Origin: Hirundichthys speculiger
Lineage: Eukaryota; Chordata; Actinopteri; Beloniformes; Exocoetidae
Length of the DNA stretch: 64,000 bases
Reading direction: 5' to 3'
Assembly (NCBI GenBank): GCA_018398805.1
Contig: JAGFBZ010000369.1
Location: 124,001-188,000 of the forward strand
The translations under genes and the position numbers were made by a program. Positions 23,291 to 34,379 of the stretch are shown piece by piece. Position 1 is the first letter of the stretch. Every line of letters begins with the position of its first letter. Under the pieces are notes generated by a model that was given only the letters and a program-made list of their open reading frames with translations, did not search any database and had not been told where the DNA came from.

Positions 23291-24010
23291 GAGTTTAGTT
23301 GCTGGAGTTTAGTTGACTTCAGGTGAAAGGCAGGTCCACCTGGTCACCAGTTCATCACAGAGCTTTTATAAAACATTTAATCCTTTTTTTTTCCAAAAAA
23401 TCTTATTCCATTTTTATTTCATTTCTAATTTATTGATTGTATAGTTATTTTTTAAGTTTGAATTTCTTTACGCGTTTTAAATTTCTTCAATTGTGATTAT
23501 TTTGATGACTGTTCATTTAAATTTCACAAATTCAAAAAAACACACATTTAAGAATTAAAAAAGAAAAACACACATTCAAGAATTAAAAAAGAAAAACACA
23601 CATTCAAGAATTAAAGAAAAAACACTACAGATTGGAATATATAAATATTAATAAGAAGGCCCAGATACCCGGGTTCATCCCTGATGACCTGGTGACTCCA
23701 GCAGACCACCACCAGTATCGCTGATGGATGGATTTATTTATTTACCTTTTATTTTATTCTACAGAGAATTTCACTTGTTTGAAAATCACCGTCCATGTTT
23801 TCTTCTGGCCTTTCAAAATCAGGTCAAAATATTTAGTCTGAAGGGCTTTACTCATCCAAGTTGTTTCACTCTGAAGGATTTCATCTCAGTCATTTTATTT
23901 TTAAGGTTTTTAATGAAGAGGGGTTTCTTTTGAAGAGTTCTGTCTGAAGGTTTTCAAAGATTGTCTTCAGCAAATTTTTGTTTTTATTCATCAAACTCAC
24001 AAAACAAACA
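23291..24010. other. AT-rich intergenic sequence
   Basis: Includes three tandem copies of a ~28-bp unit, aaaaacacacattcaagaat, at 23535-23620. No gene seen. Confidence 0.55.
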
Positions 24011-24024
24011 TGTTGATGACCTGG

Positions 24025-24480
24025 ATCTAACAGACCAGCTGGACCTGGTTCTGGACCACACAGATCTGGATCTAGACCAGCCGTACCTGATTCTGTACCA
24101 CACAGATTTGGATCTAACAGACCAGCTGGACCTGGTTTTGGACCACACAGATCTGGATCTAGACCAGCCGTACCTGATTCTGGACTACACAGATTTGGAT
24201 CTAACAGACCAGCTGGACCTGGTTTTGGACCACACAGATCTGGATCTAGACCAGCCGTACCTGATTCTGGACTACACAGATTTGGATCTAACAGACCAGC
24301 TGGACCTGGTTTTGGACCACACAGATCTGGATCTAGACCAGCCGTACCTGATTCTGGACTACACAGATTTGGATCTAACAGACCAGCTGGACCTGGTTCA
24401 GTACCACAAAGATCTGGATCTAGACCAGCCGGACCTGGTTCTGTACCACACAGATCTGGATCTAGACCAGCCGGACCAAA
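24025..24480. repeat. Minisatellite, 87-bp unit
   Basis: Copies of agatttggatctaacagacc-type units start at 24104, 24191, 24278 and 24365 (87-bp spacing). Each contains smaller ggatctagaccagc subunits. The unit is 29 codons long, so the plus frame stays open (DLDLDQP-type peptide). I treat it as non-coding. Confidence 0.92.
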
Positions 24481-24975
24481 CTTTTGACCAGGTGGACCGA
24501 ACTCTGGACCAGCTGGACTTAATTCTGGACCGGCTGGACTAAACCCTGGTCCAGGTGGACTGAACCCTGGTCCAGGTGGACTGAAAACTGGACCAGCTGG
24601 ACTAAACACTGTACCAGCTGGACCGAACCCTGGACCATCTGGACTAAACCCTGGTCCAGGTGGACTATACCCTGGACCAGCTGGACCGAACCCTGGACCA
24701 TCTGGACTAAACCCTGGTCCAGGTGGACTATACCCTGGACCAGCTGGACCGAACCCTGGACCATCTGGACTAAACTCTGGACCATCTGGACTAAACCCTG
24801 GACCAGCTGGACCAAACCCTGGACCAGGTGGACCGAACTCTGGACCATCTGGACCGAACCTTGGACCAGCTGGACCGAACTCTGGACCGAACCTGGGACC
24901 AGCTGGACCGAACCCTGGACCAGGTGGACTGAACCCTGGTCCAGGTGGACTGAACTCTGGACCAGCTGTATTTAT
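24481..24975. repeat. Minisatellite, 21-bp unit
   Basis: Unit ccctggaccagctggaccgaa with variants; merges with the 87-bp array. Degenerate relatives continue at 25110-25370. Confidence 0.92.
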
Positions 24976-25505
24976 GGATGAACCTTTGCTTCAACGGGTT
25001 AGTCCCATGGAGATCAGCAGTCTCTTTTCCCAGGGACACCTGGACCTCAGTCCTCAGTCCTACAGGCAATTTAGAGTCACCAATTAAGCTGACATGCATG
25101 GTTTTGGACTTGGAGTGGGGTGGACTGGGATCTGGACCAGTCGACCCTGGATCTAAACCAGTTGTAAAGGTGGAGTCTGAATCTGGACCAGCTGAACCAG
25201 TTGTACCTGAATATGGACCACTGGGATCAGGACGACATGGATCTGGACCTGCTGGATCAGTTGGACCTGAATCCGGACCAGACAGTCCTCAATCTGGTCA
25301 AGCTGAACCAGCTGGAACAGAATCTGCTCCGGCCTGACCAGGATCTAAACCAGTTGGACCAGAGTCCACGGTCAACCTGAATTGGTTTGTGATTAAAGCG
25401 TTTCAGAGACATAAAACTTGTTGTTTCAAATGTTCTATCCTTCATCGTCCTCGTCAGCCATCGCCATGGCGGCCAGAGACATCCCAGTGATTGACAGCTG
25501 TCTGG

Positions 25506-25735
25506 TCAGACGTCAGCGGCCTCCATCTTGCTGAACTTCTCCTCCAGGTCCCGGGCGCTGATCCGAGGCAGACCTTCGTCCAGAGGACAGCCCTCCACCA
25601 GGCTGTTCATGGGGGTGGGCGGGACTGCAGAATCCTCCTCCTCCTCCATGTCTCCAGGGCAACTGTCTCCACCCTGCTCTGAGAGGAAGTCTTTAACGAT
25701 GGGGAGGAGCTTCTTCCGAGACGCTAACGTGTTTC
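25506..25735 (-). CDS. prune1: prune terminal exon
   Basis: Encodes [15 protein letters not shown], an acidic linker and [20 protein letters not shown], ending ...KMEAADV and TGA at 25508-25506. PPTPMNSLV is characteristic of PRUNE proteins. Confidence 0.95.
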
Positions 25736-28700
25736 CTTTTAGAAGAGATAAACAAAGGAGGCGATGACATCATCAAGACTGAACCAGGTGACCCTGAAAA
25801 AACCCTCCAGAACTTTACCTTGCTGATATGCAGCAATCAGGGAGTGGGGACTGCTGATTGGACAGAGACTGAGGGCGGGGTTACGGGCCTGTTCCAGGTA
25901 CTGGCTCACCTGTGGAGGAAGGACGGCGGGGTTGTCATGACGACAAAGTGGGCAGTAATGTCGGTGAAAGACAGACAGGCGTACCTGCTCCCTGCAGGTG
26001 GCGCTGCGGCTGAACACCGCCAGCTCTCTAATTGGCTCTTTATTCTCCGTGAACGAGATCGTCATCAGCAGCAGCGAATCAAAACCGAACTTCCGACAAA
26101 AAGAAGAAAGCTCCGCCTCCAGCTCCGCCCTCTGCAAGAACTCCTGTGAAAAAATTGTCATTTTTTTTTACCACAAAATACAAAATTCTGCAGAAGCTGC
26201 AATTTTACATCCAAAGCTGCTAATTTATGTTCAACTTTGGATTTTGAAGAATTAATCTTTTACAACAGTTGTGATTTTACAAATGATTGGATTTCTGTGA
26301 AACCAGTGGAACAGCAGCCACCAACCTCCAGAGGGACGTAGAGGACGGAGACGGCCAGAGTCAGACCTCCTGAAACAGCCTTCATGTCCTTCAGCAGCAT
26401 CTGCTCCGTGTTCAGGCCTGAGGAACAAACGCGCTGATGGCCATTTTCTTCACATATTTCAGATTTTCTACAAGACCTGACTGGTTGACACTAGTGTCGG
26501 TCAATTATGATGTTCTTCCTTCAAAAAGGAACCAACCGCAGATGAGGAATCAAAGACAGACTTCAGCAGTGAGAGCAACCAGCTCTGATCTCAGCCCCTG
26601 CTGGCGTCATTACACTGAGCATGCTCAGTAGGATCACACTGGTTTAAGTTGATTCAAATATTCAGGTCAGTTGACTCGAATATTCCGGTCAGTTGACTCA
26701 AATATTCAGGTTAGTTGGCTCAAATATTCAGGTCAGTCGGCTCAAATATTCAGGTCAGTCGACTCAAATATTTAGATCAGTTGACTCAAATATTCAGGTT
26801 AGTTGACTCAAATATTCAGGTCAGTTGACTCAAATATTTAGATCAGTTGACTCAAATATTCAGGTCAGTTGACTCAAATATTAGATCAGTTGACTCAAAA
26901 TATTCAGGTCAGTTGACTCAAATATTCAGGTCAGTTGACTCAAATATTTAGATCAGTTCAGTTGACTCAAATATTCAGGTTAGTTGATTCAGGTCATTGA
27001 CTCAAATATTTAGTCAGTTGACTCAAAAGGTCAGATTTCAGATCAGTTGACTCAAATATTCAGGTCAGTGACTCAATATTTAGTTCAGTTGACTCAAATA
27101 TTTAGTCAGTTGACTCAAATATTCAGGTTAGTTGGCTCAAATATTTAGATCAGTTGGCTCAAATATTCAGGTCAGTTGACTCAAATATTCAGGTTAGTTG
27201 ACTCAAATATTCAGGTCAGTTGACTCAAATATTTCAGGTCAGTTGACTCAAATATTTAGATCAGTTGACTCAAATATTCAGGTCAGTTGACTCAAATATT
27301 CAGGTCAGTTGACTCAAATATTCAGGTCAGTTGACTCAAATATTTAGGTCAGTTGACTCAAATATCTAGCTCAGTTGACTCAAATATTTATATCAGTTGA
27401 CTCAAATATTCAGGTCAGTCGACTCAAATATTTAGGTTAGTAGTCCCAAATATTTAGGTCATTAGTCTCATATATTTCGGTCGGTTGAGTCAAATATTCA
27501 GGTCAGTCGACTCAAATATTTAGATCAGTTGACTCAATTATTTAGATCAGTTGACTCAAATATTCAGGTCAGTTGACTCAAATATTTAGATTAGTTGACT
27601 CAAATATTCAGGTCAGTTGACTCAAATATTCAGGTCAGTTGACTCAAATATTTATATCAGTTGACTCAAATATTCAGGTCAGTCGACTTAAATATATAGG
27701 TTAGTAGTCCCAAATATTTAGGTCATTAGTCTCATATATTTCAGTCGGTTGAGTCAAATACTCAGGTTAGTTGCCTCAAATATTCAGGTCAGTTGACTCA
27801 AATATTTAGATCAGTTGACTCAAATATTCAGGTCAGTTGATTAAAATATTAGATCAGTTGACTCAAATATTTAAATCAGTTGACTCAAATATTCAGGTTA
27901 GTTGACTCATATTTAGGTAATTTGTCTCAAATATTTAGGTTTTGTCTCTACGAGGTGTGGAGAAGCCTCATCTTCAGGCTTCCCAGTGACACTGTTGTCA
28001 AAGTGTTGTGTGTCAGGAAGTACAAGCAGGTAATCCAGAAGTAGCTGTTGTCCAGGTGAGCTCACCTGAAACATCAAACTTGGCGTTGTTGAGCGCCTGG
28101 AACAGAGAGTCCCTCTGTGGCAGAGCAGGGAAGCGTGTCTCCAGCGCTGTGGCGTACTGACTGTCTTTAGGAGTGACTTTACCTGCAGCAGGAGCCATGT
28201 TGACGCAGTCCACCAACACTGTCGCTGCACACATACACACACGTCATCTATATAAGACCAGGTATCTGACCATCAGGTGGGATCAGCTGCTGATCAGGTG
28301 TAAGCAGGTGTGTACCGTAGAGCAGCTGAGCCAGCTGCTGGTCCAGGATTTCTGGAGCTTTCTGAATGATGCGTTCAGTTACCAGGGTGGCGCAGGAACC
28401 CACCATCTCCACAGTAATGGGACAGGAGGGGGAGGGCTCTCTCTCCAGCAGGTGATGGTCAGGCTGCACCTCAGACCCTCCACCACCGCCAGGCCCCCTA
28501 CCGACCCCTAGAGCCAGACCCCTCCTAGAGGCTGCAGTTCCTCTCCTAGAGGCTCCACCTGCCTAGAGAGAGAAAAACCCCTACCCCTAGAGCCACCGAG
28601 AAGGCTGCAGTTCCTCTACCGACCCCTAGAGGCTGCACTCTCCTAGAGCTACCAGTTCCCTCTCCTAGAGGCTACAGTTCCCTACCGACCCCTAGAGGCT

Positions 28701-28962
28701 GCAGTTCCTCTAGAGGCTAGACCGACCCCTAGAGGCTCTCCCTCTGCAGTTCCTCCTCCAACGACCGACCCCTAGAGGCTGCAGTTCCTCTACAGACCCC
28801 CTACAGTTCCTCTACCGACCCCTAGAGGCTGCAGTTCCTCTGACCCCTAGAGGCTGCAGTTCCTCTACCGACCCCTAGAGGCTGCAGTTCCTCTACCGAG
28901 CCCCTAGAGGCTGCAGTTCCTCTCTTTATGGCCTCTGCCAAGGAGGTTATGTTTTTGCCGGC

Positions 28963-29009
<47 letters not shown>

Positions 29010-32000
29010 TACAAGATAACTCAAAAAGTTATGGATGGATTTTGATGAAATTTTCAGGAGTTGTCGGAAATGTAAAAAGGAAGAACTCATTACATTTTGG
29101 GTGTGATCCGAAAGAAATCCTGGACTCTGGATCACTTTCAAATTTTCGATAATTGTTGCACTTGGCGGAGGTCCGCGCTCTCTGAATACTTCTTCCGGAT
29201 CACACCCAAAATGAAATCAGTTCTTCCTTTTCACACTTACGACAACTCCTGAAAATTTAATCAAAATCCATCCATAACTTTTTGAGTTATCTTGAACACA
29301 GACAGACAAACAGACAGACAGACAGCTAAAAGCCGCCAAAAACATACTCCAAAATTAAAATGTTTTTAATTTATCATTACTGCATTATTACTGTATTAAT
29401 GAGTAAGAATGTCTTTAGAATGTGTTTTGGAGGCATATTTTAGTGTATATAATATCATACATAGGCCTTTTAAACTGCATCAATAATTCCCAGGTTGTTG
29501 GGAATCACAGGGGAAGGAAGGAACCCCCGTTAATAATAAGGGTATACTGTACCTGGGTAGGACATTGTGGTCAACCAGCGTGAGTCGTAGCCGGCCGGCC
29601 CGGTGCAACACCCGTAGGTCCAGTTGCTCCCTGAACAGCAGCAGGTCCGGAGACAGACCAATCTGCTGCAGCAGGAAAACGTTGTCTGAACGTAGAACCA
29701 GATCTGAGCGCCGGATGTTGAGCAGCGGTAGAGCGAGGACGTCTCCTTGTGTAGTCTGGAGGAGAGAGAGAGAGAGAGAGAGACATGTCACAGTGTGCAG
29801 ACCATCGGTACTGGGACCTGGTTGACCAGTCTCACCTTGGACAGGAAGTAGGCGAAGGCCAGAGCGGACACCATGGAGTCCAGGTCACACGCCTCGTTAC
29901 CCAGAACGACATGAAACACCGGACCAGCCTGGTCCAGGTCCACCTGAAGAACCCAGACACAGCAGTCAGATGCAGGACCAGAAACTGAAAGTACCTGGAA
30001 TCACTTGAGAACATCTGAAACCTACTTTAGATCACATGATATCACATAAAAATCACCAGAACTCCTTGATTTAACTTCAAACTACCTATAAATCCCCTGA
30101 AAGCACCTGAAACTCCTTAAAACTGAATTCACATCAAGCTACCTGGAACACCATCAAAATCACCTTGAAATGTCAACTTAAATTATCTAAAATCAGATAA
30201 ACTCACGTAAAGTTCCTGTAATCACCTGAAATGTCTTTAAAATTCAATTGAAAAAAGTAAACTAATTATCAAAATAAATACTCAAAAACAGCCCTAGTTC
30301 ACCTGAAAAATACCTGACATCACCTGAGACAAACGGAAACCTACCTTTGATCACGACGTCAACTGAAATCACCTGTAACTCTTTTAAAATCACCCTTAAA
30401 ACCAAACCGTAAAACCTTTAAGCTCCCTGACGTCACCTGGAATCACCTGACATCACCTGGAAACACCAGTGATGTTCTTACTGGACTCTCATAAAGAACA
30501 GTCACTTCAAAAAAGTTTTCAAAAATGATTAAGTGCCATGATTTACCTATTAATGATGTCACTCCATTGATTAATTTACTTCATGTCTGGGAAGAGTTAA
30601 ATCCACATACTTTAATTTAGTATATTTTAGGGCTGGGCAAGTTAACGCGTTATTATCGCGCATTAATTTATTAACGCCAACATTTATTTTATCACGCATT
30701 AACGCATGTTGCTCATGTGCTTTTGTTTTGAAAAGTCTGTTACTGGCTGCTGTGGACCAGGAAAAATTTGGCGGAAAAACATGCAGAAAAGCTAAAACAG
30801 ACATGGAGAACAGTAAAAATCAGTGAACTTTACAGTTCGGGTAGTAACTCAGGTAGCAATATTAACAATTCTCTCTGAAAAAATAACCTTTCAAACCATT
30901 TTGTTCAAGACGATGGCATCTTTCCTCCATGTTCCATCAGATCTGCTCCATGTGTTCACTGTCCTGCTATTTTCTAGCTGGTTACTTCAGTGCAGCTCCA
31001 TCTAGTGGCACAGATGTGTAATGACGACAGAAAGTCTATTCCTTTATTATAAAACGACTCCCATTTTTGAGAATATGACTTCTAGATTAAAATGTCATCC
31101 TATATTTGGGCCAATACGGTAATTTGATCAATGACTTATTCAACAGCAGATGGGTGTCCTGCAATGATGGAAACGAGCGTCAGAAGATTCTGTGTTCATC
31201 ATGATCTGAGGAGAAGAAGACTGATGTCACACGCAGAGCTGGAGAGCGCTTTGGTTCATCTATATATGAGCTGAGTTTTCATCCAGATTTTCACAATATA
31301 GCAAATATTATAGTATGTGATTCCAGCGCCGCCATGCTACCTAAACTGCTGCACGAAGCCATTTCAGGGTTATGTAAACCGGACAATTAAATATTCAAAA
31401 CAACTTCAGTCCCGTGGCATGTTTGCTAAAATTGAAATATAAAAAAACTAGGCATTTTTTTGGTTTTTTTAGTGTGAGTTTAAAAAAAGAAAAACAAAAT
31501 AAAATATCACTTAATTATTTTTAATTTTTAACCGACAATTGAAAATGGAAAAAAACAAATGATACACAGATAATTACAGATTGATAAAGTTACTGAACTT
31601 TAACATGGACATTTTCATTTTAAAGTTCTCCCAGATGGAGGATTCAACAGAAACAAGGTTATTTATAACAACTGCCAAGTTGAACTCCCCATTAAAAGTT
31701 TCTACTGTCACCTCAGAAATTACCTGTTTTAATGTTCTGATTGTGCTGAGCCATAATCATTTTGTTGGATTTGGTTTGTAGACTTTTTTTTTTTTTTTAA
31801 AAAAACAGCATGACATTAATGCCCTGGCAGTGGCAATAAGCTTTATTTTATTTTACAATTTTTAAAATGAGATTTACACTAAATATGTGTTACTGACAAG
31901 TGCTGATGTTAAAAATGTTTGAACAACAAATGTTATGGCACTTTAGTTTATATGGCAGCAGAACATTTAAATAAAAGTGCATTTTACACTACTTTTGAAT

Positions 32001-32550
32001 TCATTATTTGATTCTGCGTATACAATGCAATTACTCGTGATTAATCAGGGAAATAATGCGATTAATCGCGATTGAAAATGTTAATCATTGCCAAGCCCTA
32101 GTATATTTATTATCTAACTAATATTATTTAGTGTTAGTTTTCCTTCTAATTACCTCCTGCTGTTTAACATCATAAACATTTGTTTGCATTTTCGAGAACA
32201 TAACATCAATAAATTACATAAAAACACCAGATGCTATCGAGTTCGCTGAGCTGAGTAGATTTAATTTGAAAGGACTTGTTTCGATTATGTCAAGCCGGAA
32301 ATTTATTTTGAAATTTGTATCAGACCGGAAGCTTGGATCTGAAAGGTTAAAATCGGGCTAACCCACGCGTGTTACGTTTAAATTATTCCAGAATATTTAA
32401 ATCCTGCTGCTGGGGGCGTCTGAGCTAACAGGCTAACCGGCTAACCGCCGTTACAGCTGCTGACCGCTGCTACAGCCGTTAACCGCCGTTAACCGTCGCT
32501 GACCGTGTTACCTTCACGGCCCGCCCGCAGCTGCTCAGAAACGCCTCCAT
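25506..32550 (-). CDS. prune1: Prune exopolyphosphatase (PRUNE1 type), nine exons
   Basis: PRUNE1 belongs to the DHH phosphoesterases; it cleaves short-chain polyphosphate and acts in the cytoplasm in migration and microtubule control. Exons in transcription order: 32550-32512, 29943-29836, 29755-29553, about 28465-28316 (5' edge unresolved), 28224-28066, 26417-26326, 26143-25985, 25909-25819, 25735-25506 (TGA). Motifs: [13 protein letters not shown] start, metal-binding [22 protein letters not shown] (usually VDHH), [45 protein letters not shown] and the PRUNE1-specific tail [20 protein letters not shown]. The tail and stop show prune is not fused to the BCH gene downstream, unlike PRUNE2. 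Exon 4's start is disturbed by repeats. All other junctions are GT-AG and in phase. Confidence 0.95.
25819..25909 (-). CDS. prune1: prune exon 8
   Basis: Encodes [20 protein letters not shown] and LIAAYQQ. Flanked by ccacag/ and /gtaaag. Confidence 0.94.
25985..26143 (-). CDS. prune1: prune exon 7
   Basis: Encodes [20 protein letters not shown] and [24 protein letters not shown]2 domain. Flanked by tcacag/ and /gtacgc. Confidence 0.96.
26326..26417 (-). CDS. prune1: prune exon 6
   Basis: Encodes [18 protein letters not shown] and [10 protein letters not shown], at the start of the DHHA2 domain. Flanked by cctcag/ and /gttggt. Confidence 0.94.
26640..27935. repeat. Minisatellite, 22-bp unit, about 58 copies, prune intron 5
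   Basis: Unit gttgactcaaatattcaggt plus ca; ttgactc recurs at 27309 and 27331. Variants alternate attcaggtc and atttagatc. It fills most of the intron between exons 5 and 6. Confidence 0.96.
28066..28224 (-). CDS. prune1: prune exon 5
   Basis: Encodes [20 protein letters not shown] through [13 protein letters not shown]. LxDCVNM carries a conserved Asp of the active site. Flanked by gtgcag/ and /gtgagc. Confidence 0.96.
28316..28465 (-). CDS. prune1: prune exon 4 (5' edge unresolved)
   Basis: Encodes [20 protein letters not shown] then [20 protein letters not shown], ending TACG/gtacac. Residues expected upstream (about 15, of the type ALEEAVVEV) appear only in a shifted frame at 28470-28490, next to the scrambled minisatellite. 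No clean acceptor fits. Confidence 0.8.
28485..28925. repeat. Scrambled minisatellite of the 28-bp monomer, prune intron 3
   Basis: Irregular copies of gaggctgcagttcctctacc/gacccctag, the reverse complement of the array at 18.66 kb. Copies are truncated and inserted irregularly, possibly real degeneration or an assembly artefact. It abuts exon 4. Confidence 0.88.
28947..29346. mobile_element. Foldback element with (GTCT)n arms
   Basis: The left arm (ttatgtttttgccggcg, gtct repeats, aactcaaaaagttatggatg) is repeated in inverted orientation in the right arm up to 29346, around a ~50-bp centre containing cttggcggaggtccgcgctc. This resembles a widespread non-coding foldback/MITE family. No flanking duplication was resolved. 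Confidence 0.75.
29553..29755 (-). CDS. prune1: prune exon 3
   Basis: Encodes [19 protein letters not shown] and [10 protein letters not shown]. The His-His of the human VDHH motif is His-Asn here. Flanked by ctccag/ and /gtacag. Confidence 0.95.
29760..29782. repeat. (GA)n microsatellite
   Basis: About eleven ga units just upstream of prune exon 3's acceptor, forming its polypyrimidine tract on the minus strand. Confidence 0.95.
29836..29943 (-). CDS. prune1: prune exon 2
   Basis: Encodes [20 protein letters not shown], the first DHH-family metal motif (DxD). Flanked by cttcag/ and /gtgaga. Confidence 0.96.
30004..30480. repeat. Degenerate cacctgaaa-rich repeat, prune intron 1
   Basis: Irregular aatcacctgaaa / tcacctgaca motifs, a decayed short-period repeat. 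Confidence 0.55.
30628..32100. mobile_element. hAT-type element in prune intron 1
   Basis: Terminal inverted repeats tagggctgggcaagttaac and gttaatcattgccaagccct(a), with a perfect 8-bp duplication gtatattt at 30620-30627 and 32101-32108. Subterminal regions are rich in gattaat/ttaacgc. Only short, unrecognised open frames lie inside, so it is non-autonomous. Confidence 0.9.
32512..32550 (-). CDS. prune1: prune exon 1 with start codon
   Basis: ATG at 32550-32548 in the context gcggagATGGAGG, followed by [12 protein letters not shown] and the donor gtaaca. Position and length match the family N-terminus. Confidence 0.85.
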
Positions 32551-32700
32551 CTCCGCTCCGCCGCTGTTAGCCTCCTGCTGCTGAGGGTCTGAACGGATCC
32601 GGTTAACGGAGGCGGCGGACTCGCAGGCTGCCAGTCAGTCACACCACACACACTCACATGCGCGCGTAACCGTTATACTGAGCGCGTGACCGCGGTCAGC
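32551..32700 (-). promoter_or_regulatory. Probable 5' UTR / promoter region of prune
   Basis: GC- and CpG-richer than its surroundings and immediately upstream of the prune ATG. No TATA box was seen. Placement is by position and composition only. Confidence 0.4.
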
Positions 32701-33086
32701 ACGCTACAGATGAAAGGTCGCGATGCGTTCAGTTACACCGCTAAAAAGCTCGGAAAATTGAAATACCAGACAAGATGCAAAACCGGAGGAGCTCCACTCC
32801 ACTGGGAGAAGAGTGGAGGTATAGAGGAGGAGCACCTGGTCCAGGTGTCCCAGTCACGATGCTACAGTATAGAAATGCAACATGCAGACACGAGAACACA
32901 AGCAGACCATCAAACCCTCCACAAGAACACAACGCCACAGGTACATCTGCAGAACAAACCAAATACCTGGTCACATCCACTCCTCACTATATGAAGATGG
33001 TCAGATGTGTCCATCCGCCCCAAAACTGCCACATCAACTAAAGCAGCTCCAGTCCAGATGTTAAGGGTGCTTTCACACCTGTGTTG

Positions 33087-33273
33087 TGTTGGGTTCTTTA
33101 ATAAATCATCAATTGACGACAAGATTGGGTTTTCATTGTTTCACTTTACTCGTGCACAATCAACTCTGCCCTTCAACCACCGATGCACTACTGTGCAACA
33201 TACAGTACAGGGAATCCCCGGGTAGACAGCCCCCTACTGTCTTGGCATATGTTTACACATAGCTTACACCACA
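33087..33273 (-). repeat. LTR copy (3' LTR in element sense)
   Basis: Direct repeat of 36368-36554; shared blocks include gacgacaagattgggttttc and cttggcatatgtttacacat. The two LTRs differ at several positions, so the insertion is not recent. Confidence 0.85.
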
Positions 33274-33489
33274 TCTCCCCTTCTGAGAACTGTTTTAACA
33301 TAACATTAAACTTAAGTGCTCCATTTGTGTTAACCAGTTGTTCTAACAGTTATCACTTGTGTTTACTGCTAACAAGATTCTGTTCAAGATACTTTCACCA
33401 TATCAGTCACACATAAATTTGGGCCCTGCTTAACCTATAACTACAGGCCTCTGAAATCAACATAATAACAGATTTCTGGTTCTTTAAAC

Positions 33490-34379
33490 CAGTGGTTCTC
33501 AAAGTGGTGGGTCGCAACCCAAAAGTGGGTCGCAGACCCGTTTTCAGATGGTCGTGGGCCTTTGCCTGGGGAAGGAAATGCTAAAAAAAAAATGTGTCAT
33601 TCATACTCCTTAACAGTAGATGGAGGTAATGCTCCGTAATGCGAGTTGACACCCGCCAGTTCACACCATAGAAAAAGATCTGCAAAGTTTGTTTCCATAT
33701 GTTGAGCAGGTGAAACGCAGATACAACGAAGAATATATGAGATATGGATTTTTCTTATCTTGAAGACAAAGGTCAGTGAGTGGTTATTCAGCTAAAACTA
33801 TATATTTGAGTTCTTTTTGAAACTACTGCTCAGTGGTTGCTCTGTTTTATTTCATGTTTGTGCATAAAAGCACTGTTGAGTCTTATAAATGGCTGTTACT
33901 GAAATGTTCTGATTGTTATGTCAGCCATATGATTAATGCTTAAATAAGTGACTAGATAGTTTTAATAGGAAATAGTTATATAATCAGGAAGTGGGTACTC
34001 AGCAAATGCTACATATTTAAGGTTTTTTTTTTAAACTACTGCTCAGTGGTTGCACAGTTTTATTTCATGTTTTGTGCATGTTGAGTCTGTTTAAAAAGAG
34101 GCTGAAGTTGCTGAAGTGAAGTGTTTTGGATTTAATTAAAATGCAGCTAATTGAGCATCAAAGGGAATATTTCCCACTTGATGCCATTTTGGTTCACCAA
34201 TAAACTTATTTTTTTGTGTTGGCATTTTGTGATATTCTATTCTACTATCTCCGATTCAAACTGCACAATCTTTTCATTCAATAAATTTGAGAAGTTGGAA
34301 ATTTTCCTTGATTCGGGTCATGCGGCTTGTCATTAAGGGTGATGGTGGGTCCTGAAGCCAGATCAGTTGAGAACCACTG
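33490..34379. mobile_element. hAT-type element inside the LTR retrotransposon
   Basis: Ends cagtggttctcaaagtgg and, inverted, gttgagaaccactg, with a perfect 8-bp duplication ctttaaac at 33482-33489 and 34380-34387. No transposase frame. This is the innermost insertion of the nest. Confidence 0.93.

Noticed and set aside
23890..24848. Pro/Gly- and Asp/Leu-rich repeat proteins (239, 193, 109 codons)
   Set aside because: 21- and 87-bp repeat units divisible by three keep frames open on both strands; overlapping frames on opposite strands cannot all be genes.
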